The position numbers and the translations under genes were made by a program. Source: Candidatus Bathyarchaeota archaeon (lineage in GTDB: Archaea; Thermoproteota; Bathyarchaeia; TCS64). Taken from it: a stretch of 64,000 nucleotides of DNA. The number at the start of each line of letters is the position of its first letter. The first letter of the stretch is position 1. This document shows, one piece after another, positions 60,065-64,000 of the stretch. The notes beneath the pieces were generated by a model. That model was given only the letters and a program-made list of their open reading frames with translations. It was not told the origin of the DNA and made no database searches. The stretch covers positions 1-64,000 of the forward strand of contig JAGTRB010000012.1 in the NCBI GenBank assembly GCA_018396865.1, in the 5' to 3' direction.

Positions 60065-60496
60065 TTAAACCTTATGGATCTCCTTCTCCCGCCTCAGCCA
60101 GCTCTCCAACGTAGCTCTATCCGAGCCCTTTATCAGGTTTTTAAGCTCGTTCTCCAGATCGGTCGGCTCGATAACTGCGACCCACCCCCTCCCATAGGGA
60201 TCTTCATTTATTAAGGAGGGCTTCTTCAAGACCTCCTCATTAATCTCGACGATCTTCCCGGTCACAGGCGCCTTAAGAGGTCCAACCCATTTCCCGCTCT
60301 CGATCGTTCCAAGGGTCTTACCCTCCTGAACCATGCTGCCAACCCTCCTCGTGTTTATCTTCAACAGCTTCCCAGCTGCTGACTGCGCCCAATCATTATA
60401 CCCTACTCTGACCCTTCCATCCTCAATCCTAGCCCACATATGCTCCCTATGATAGAACAAGTCCTCAGGAAACTCATTCCCATCTATCCTCACCAT
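60065..60496 (-). CDS. GcvH-like lipoyl carrier protein
   Basis: A 143-residue hybrid-barrel protein. The lipoyl Lys69 is in TIESGKWVGPLKAPVTG, and INEDPYGRGWVAVIEP matches the C-terminal GcvH region. No glycine cleavage T, P or L genes lie in the window, and the ESGKW form differs from the usual ESVKA, so it may be a carrier for another lipoate-using reaction. lplA follows directly, forming a two-gene unit. Confidence 0.85.
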   Translation of the reverse strand: MVRIDGNEFPEDLFYHREHMWARIEDGRVRVGYNDWAQSAAGKLLKINTRRVGSMVQEGKTLGTIESGKWVGPLKAPVTGKIVEINEEVLKKPSLINEDPYGRGWVAVIEPTDLENELKNLIKGSDRATLESWLRREKEIHKV

Positions 60497-60599
60497 AAAG
60501 GACTCCCCATATAATATATCTACCCATTTTTAAAACATTATCACAATTGAGCCTAGCTCTGAAAAGTTTAAATCTAATCCCATCAAGATATTCGACGAA

Positions 60600-60676
60600 G
60601 GGTCCGTAGCTCAGCAAGGTAGAGCGTCAGCCTCTTAAGCTGAGGGTCGAGGGTTCGAATCCCTCCGGACCCGCCA
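60600..60676 (+). tRNA. tRNA-Lys (CTT)
   Basis: Acceptor stem GGGTCCG/CGGACCC, anticodon stem TCAGC/GCTGA with loop CTCTTAA (anticodon CTT), T loop TTCGAAT and encoded CCA at 60674-60676. AAGTTTAAATC (about 60564-60574) is the likely TATA box. Confidence 0.95.
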
Positions 60677-60824
60677 AGAATTCTAGGAGATTTCAGTGGA
60701 GTATAAAAATACAAAAAGGAAAATTAAATACATTAAAATTAAAGATATTACGGTAAAGTGGAATTCGAGAGATGAGTGTTTGGATAACTATCGTCTTTGA
60801 AGATTTTTGAAGGCTTGGAGATCT

Positions 60825-62228
60825 TTAAAGATTATTAAGTAAGGATGAACCTAGCTCCCTAACCAGGGAGACAGCGTATTCGAAGTCGCCCTTCTTGCTT
60901 CTATGATTTGTTATCGCGGCCCTTAGGGTGTATTTTCCTTTTATAATCGTATCACTGAACATCCAGAAGCTCACGGCATTTATCTTTTGAGCTATCATCT
61001 TGTTAAGTCTCTCTAATGTTTCTTCTGAGAGCCCTCCAGGGTTATATCTGAAGCATACCACGTTACTAGTTACTGGTGCAGTAAGCTCCAATTCATCAAT
61101 CTCATCTATGAGCTTAGCCAGATACTTAGCTTGGTCGAGGTTCTTCTGTATAAGTTGGCTGAACCTCCTACGCCCATAAGCTATGAGAAGCATATAGGCC
61201 TTGAGGCTTCGAAACTCCCTGCTCAATGGTAAGGCTAGATTGTGAGGGTTACTGAGAGGATCTCCCTCAGCTTTCTCAACGTCGAATCCTGATCTGAGAT
61301 ACTGCGCCTCATGACCATATACAAAGGTGGCATAGTGGGATAATCTATCCTTTACCAGTGCGCACCCGATTCCATATGGCATATACATCCACTTGTGAAG
61401 GTCTACTGCTATGGAGTCAGCCCTTTCCATACCGTCAGCTAAATGTCTGTGGCTTTTACTGAGTTTTACCCAAGCTCCGAATGCCCCATCCACGTGGAAC
61501 CACATATCCTCCCTTGAAGCCAATTCCGCTAGAGCGTTGAAGTCGTCGAATGCACCGGTATCAACCGTACCAGCGTTACCGATGATGCAGAATGGGTGGT
61601 AACCTGCTTTTCTATCCTCTTCGATAGCTTCCGCAAGCTTGGATACTCTGATTCGACACCTATCATCTGTAGGGATCCACCTAAGGTTCTCATTCCCGAT
61701 GCCTAGGAGTTCCACGCTTCTTTCGAGAGAGTGGTGTCCCCCATCGCTTACGTATAGGGTCATCTTATCTGTAACGCTCTGCATGCCTTTTGTCTTTATA
61801 TCCACCCTCGCTTTCGAGTTTCTGGCAACGGCCAATGCGGTGAAGTTAGCTTCTGAGCCTCCACTTACGATGACTCCTCCGGCTTCCTTAGGATAATCGA
61901 GCATCTCCTTGATCCATTCTATGACCTGCCTGTGGACTATTCCCGCGGATGTAAGAGCCTCTACATTCGAGTTCACACCTCCCCGGAGCATCTCAACTAA
62001 CATACCGTAAGGAGAACCCGTTCCGACAACCGCACCCCAGAACCTTGGCCTAATGTTATTATTCACGAGGTAGGGCAGAATACTCCTCTTGAAGACATTA
62101 TAAGCCTCTTCTTCGCCTAATCCCTCCTCAGATAATGGGGTGCATATATCCATGATAGCGTTTTGATCCGGGAAACTCGAAGGGTTTTCAGAGGCTCTCC
62201 GCTGGTAATCTATCATATCATCAAGCAT
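60825..62228 (-). CDS. PLP-dependent group II decarboxylase (aromatic amino acid type)
   Basis: A 467-residue PLP enzyme. It binds PLP through the Lys in VDLHKWMYMPYGIG and has VSGGSEANFTALAVARN and VDGAFGAW. It should decarboxylate an aromatic or acidic amino acid. The normal N-terminal 15 residues lie out of frame: an ATG at 62272 reads MDPEDWEDFRRFAQ up to the position of MLDDMIDY, which is the first in-frame start (62228). One missing base between the two would explain this. A TATA-like CTTATATTTAAG at about 62326-62336 suits the upstream start. Confidence 0.9.
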   Translation of the reverse strand: MLDDMIDYQRRASENPSSFPDQNAIMDICTPLSEEGLGEEEAYNVFKRSILPYLVNNNIRPRFWGAVVGTGSPYGMLVEMLRGGVNSNVEALTSAGIVHRQVIEWIKEMLDYPKEAGGVIVSGGSEANFTALAVARNSKARVDIKTKGMQSVTDKMTLYVSDGGHHSLERSVELLGIGNENLRWIPTDDRCRIRVSKLAEAIEEDRKAGYHPFCIIGNAGTVDTGAFDDFNALAELASREDMWFHVDGAFGAWVKLSKSHRHLADGMERADSIAVDLHKWMYMPYGIGCALVKDRLSHYATFVYGHEAQYLRSGFDVEKAEGDPLSNPHNLALPLSREFRSLKAYMLLIAYGRRRFSQLIQKNLDQAKYLAKLIDEIDELELTAPVTSNVVCFRYNPGGLSEETLERLNKMIAQKINAVSFWMFSDTIIKGKYTLRAAITNHRSKKGDFEYAVSLVRELGSSLLNNL

Positions 62229-62713
62229 CTTTGTGCAAATCTTCTAAAATCTTCCCAATCCTCAGGATCCATGCTTAAGTCATCAAAATACATCCAAATC
62301 CGCTCCAAAAATATCTCAAGATTAACTTAAATATAAGGAGACTGAGCCTTACGCTCAAAAACCTCACACAGCTTGAAATCCCTAGGTCTGGTCAGATGCT
62401 TCTCCCTCACGAAATTATGGCCCTTTAATCGTCTAATCCTCTTATCCCTCTCTCTATGGAGCTGCTCCCGCGTCTTTGTAGGCTTCTCTGAACAACTATT
62501 CTGAGTAATATATTAATTTTTGTTTATGCAGTTTTTAAATAGTCATAAATTCTTCAAACTTTTAATACACCATAACATTCCTAAATATTTAATTTCATAT
62601 TATAAACTTTTTAATCTTTAAGGTTTTATTCACATGACTCAGCCTAAGGGAATTACCTGAACTGGGAGGGGAAACCATCATATAGTTCTCCATGTTATCC
62701 CTCTTGAGTGGAT
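62229..62713. other. Gap with decarboxylase N-terminal codons and a basic reading frame
   Basis: This stretch holds the out-of-frame start of the decarboxylase (62229-62272), its TATA region and, further upstream on the minus strand, a frame of about 60 mostly basic residues (TKTREQLHRERDKRIRR) without a clear start, which I do not recognise. The 62510-62640 part is AT-rich. Confidence 0.4.
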
Positions 62714-64000
62714 ATGCTCAGCGATTCAGAAGAGGAGGTTTTGAAGGAGATATCCATCATAGAGGCCTGGAGCCACGTGGAGTATCTCTCAACCCTTGAT
62801 AAGACCTCGGGCACAGAGGGGGAATTGAAGGCCCACGAGTATGTTAGGGAGAGGCTTAGAGAGTATGGCGTCCCCTTCAAAACTTACGAGTTCGACTCCC
62901 TGATAAGCCATCCCAGGGAGGCCTCCCTTAGGGTCATCTCCCCATCCATCATAGATGTTGAGTGCATAACCCACTCCTTTTCAGGAGAGACCCCTGAGGG
63001 AGGCTTGGAGGCGGACCTGATACATGTCCAGGTCCCTCCTGGAACTCTCCACGGAGGTTTGGAGGGTCTAGTGGAAGAGTATGAGAGGGCGGGAGCTAGG
63101 GGTAAAGCCGTGGTCGTCTGGGGTGTGGCTAGCCCCTCCACGGTATGGGCTGCTCAGCTCTCAGGGGCCATTGCCCAGATCAACATAAGCGGAGAGGACA
63201 TACTTCATGAGATGATAGTCACTTCGGTTTGGGGGACCCCTACCCCCGAGTCCGCTGCCAGGATTCCTAGAATACCTGTGGTCTCGATAAAGAGGACGGA
63301 TGGAGAGCGCTTACTCCAGCTGCTGAAAGGGGGTGATGTTCGGGTTAGGCTTATGACGAGGGTTGACACTAGGTGGAGGAGGATCCCGATAACGGTCGCG
63401 GAGATCTCTGGTTTTGAGGAGCCTGAGAGTTTTATGCTTGTCCACGGCCACATGGATTCATGGTACCTAGGAGCCACAGACAACTGCACTGGCAACGCAG
63501 CCTGCCTAGAGCTTGCTAGGGTTCTGTGGAGGCATAGGAATAGGCTCAGGAGAGGTGTTAGGATTGCCTGGTGGTCAGGCCACTCAACGGGCAGATACTC
63601 GGCCTCCACATGGTACGCCGACAACCATTTCGAAGACCTTGATGAGAACTGCTTTCTAACAATGAATGTAGACTCTCCGGGGGTCATGGGGGCCTCAAAG
63701 GTTAGTGGAGGAGGCCTAATGGGCACCCTCCGCTTCGTGGAAGAGATCCTTAAGGACTCGGTTAAGGTTGAGGGGGTCGAGGTCAGATCCTACGCGATGA
63801 GGGCCGGAGACCAGTCTTTCTACGGGATAGGCATTCCCTCAATAGCTGTGGGTGCATCCATACCGGAAGGGAGTCCTCTACGAGGTGCCTGGATAGGCGG
63901 GAGCGGAGGGGGCTGGTGGTGGCACAGCGTCTACGACACCATAGACAAGGCGGATAGGGAGAACCTCCACAGGGACCTGAGGATGATCACCCTAGCCGTC
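62714..64000 (+). CDS. M28-family peptidase, partial (runs off the window)
   Basis: 429 codons to the window edge, incomplete at the 3' end. It has an N-terminal helical part, a PA-like insert (about 90-200) and the M28 core: the His in LVHGHMDSWYLGA, the Asp in TDNCTGNAACLELA, the Asp in NVDSPGVMG and the later His in WWHSVYDTIDK. The usual catalytic Glu-Glu region reads WWSGHSTGRYSAS, without Glu, so metal binding or catalysis may differ. ATG 62714 or GTG 62708 can start it. Confidence 0.8.
   Translation, partial: MLSDSEEEVLKEISIIEAWSHVEYLSTLDKTSGTEGELKAHEYVRERLREYGVPFKTYEFDSLISHPREASLRVISPSIIDVECITHSFSGETPEGGLEADLIHVQVPPGTLHGGLEGLVEEYERAGARGKAVVVWGVASPSTVWAAQLSGAIAQINISGEDILHEMIVTSVWGTPTPESAARIPRIPVVSIKRTDGERLLQLLKGGDVRVRLMTRVDTRWRRIPITVAEISGFEEPESFMLVHGHMDSWYLGATDNCTGNAACLELARVLWRHRNRLRRGVRIAWWSGHSTGRYSASTWYADNHFEDLDENCFLTMNVDSPGVMGASKVSGGGLMGTLRFVEEILKDSVKVEGVEVRSYAMRAGDQSFYGIGIPSIAVGASIPEGSPLRGAWIGGSGGGWWWHSVYDTIDKADRENLHRDLRMITLAV

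Noticed and set aside
63205-63726. 173-residue minus-strand frame opposite the M28 gene
   Set aside because: The M28 frame has clear catalytic motifs and the opposite frame has none.
1-64000. CRISPR array, phage or integrated plasmid
   Set aside because: No repeat-spacer pattern, integrase or capsid-like genes were seen.

Overview
The window is archaeal chromosomal DNA. Evidence: a stand-alone 5S rRNA gene, transcription factor E, the KEOPS subunit Cgi121, archaeal Trm56, type II methionine aminopeptidase, an intron-containing tRNA-Trp, TATA-box promoters in front of nearly leaderless genes, and many TTG starts. The unlinked 5S gene, an arcadin-1-like protein and three tungsten-type aldehyde:ferredoxin oxidoreductases (AOR) point to an anaerobic, peptide/amino-acid-using member of the TACK group. 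Bathyarchaeia is my best guess from gene content, but nothing here proves it. Coding density is high and most of the DNA is moderately GC-rich; the AT-rich spots are promoters, decayed stretches and one methyltransferase gene.

Layout. 1-3.8 kb: membrane and glycosyltransferase genes, including a protein with a perfect pentapeptide repeat. 3.8-5.1 kb: decayed DNA with a broken HepT/MntA toxin-antitoxin pair. 5.2-7.3 kb: small membrane genes and a possible structured RNA. 7.5-10.4 kb: first AOR with its polyferredoxin, then tRNA-Trp and 5S rRNA. 10.5-15.3 kb: DUF1512/zinc-ribbon pair, map, usp, an MBL hydrolase, and a VapBC pair with a clear operator. 15.3-19.8 kb: amino-acid locus (proline racemase family, M29-like protein, FAD oxidoreductase, arginase-family protein). 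19.9-23.2 kb: tRNA-modification cluster (Cgi121, Tan1-like THUMP protein, Sua5/TsaC) with an iron-sulfur flavoprotein and a DUF89 protein. 23.2-29.1 kb: tRNA-Asn, nitrilase, amidohydrolase, ECF S component, trm56, tfe, an HD protein and tRNA-Val. 29.1-34.3 kb: AT-rich methyltransferase, MFS transporter, Ntn asparaginase, radical SAM protein. 34.8-40.7 kb: IleRS and two divergent PflA-like radical SAM genes. 41-47.9 kb: ZIP transporter, AN1-M50 protease, prs, arcadin-like protein, thioredoxin, RNase Z, TusA, PPOX-fold protein. 48-55 kb: MoaD-AOR, an amidohydrolase, a nitroreductase and the third AOR with its polyferredoxin. 55-64 kb: MscS, HEPN/NTase pair, gamma-glutamyltransferase, LplA plus GcvH-like protein, tRNA-Lys, a PLP decarboxylase with an out-of-frame N-terminus, and an M28 peptidase running off the edge.

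The genes fit a peptide fermenter. Peptidases and amidohydrolases (M28, gamma-GT, asparaginase, nitrilase, amidohydrolases) release amino acids, racemase and FAD oxidoreductase process them, and AORs oxidise the resulting aldehydes, passing electrons to ferredoxins. MoaD and TusA could supply sulfur for the tungstopterin cofactor.

No CRISPR array, insertion sequence or complete new defence system was seen. The least explained items are the AOR paralogues with an Asp-x2-Cys-x3-Cys cluster motif, the candidate RNA at about 5.98-6.12 kb, the repeat protein at 3.3-3.8 kb, the orphan lipoyl-carrier pair and the unknown conserved-looking small genes.
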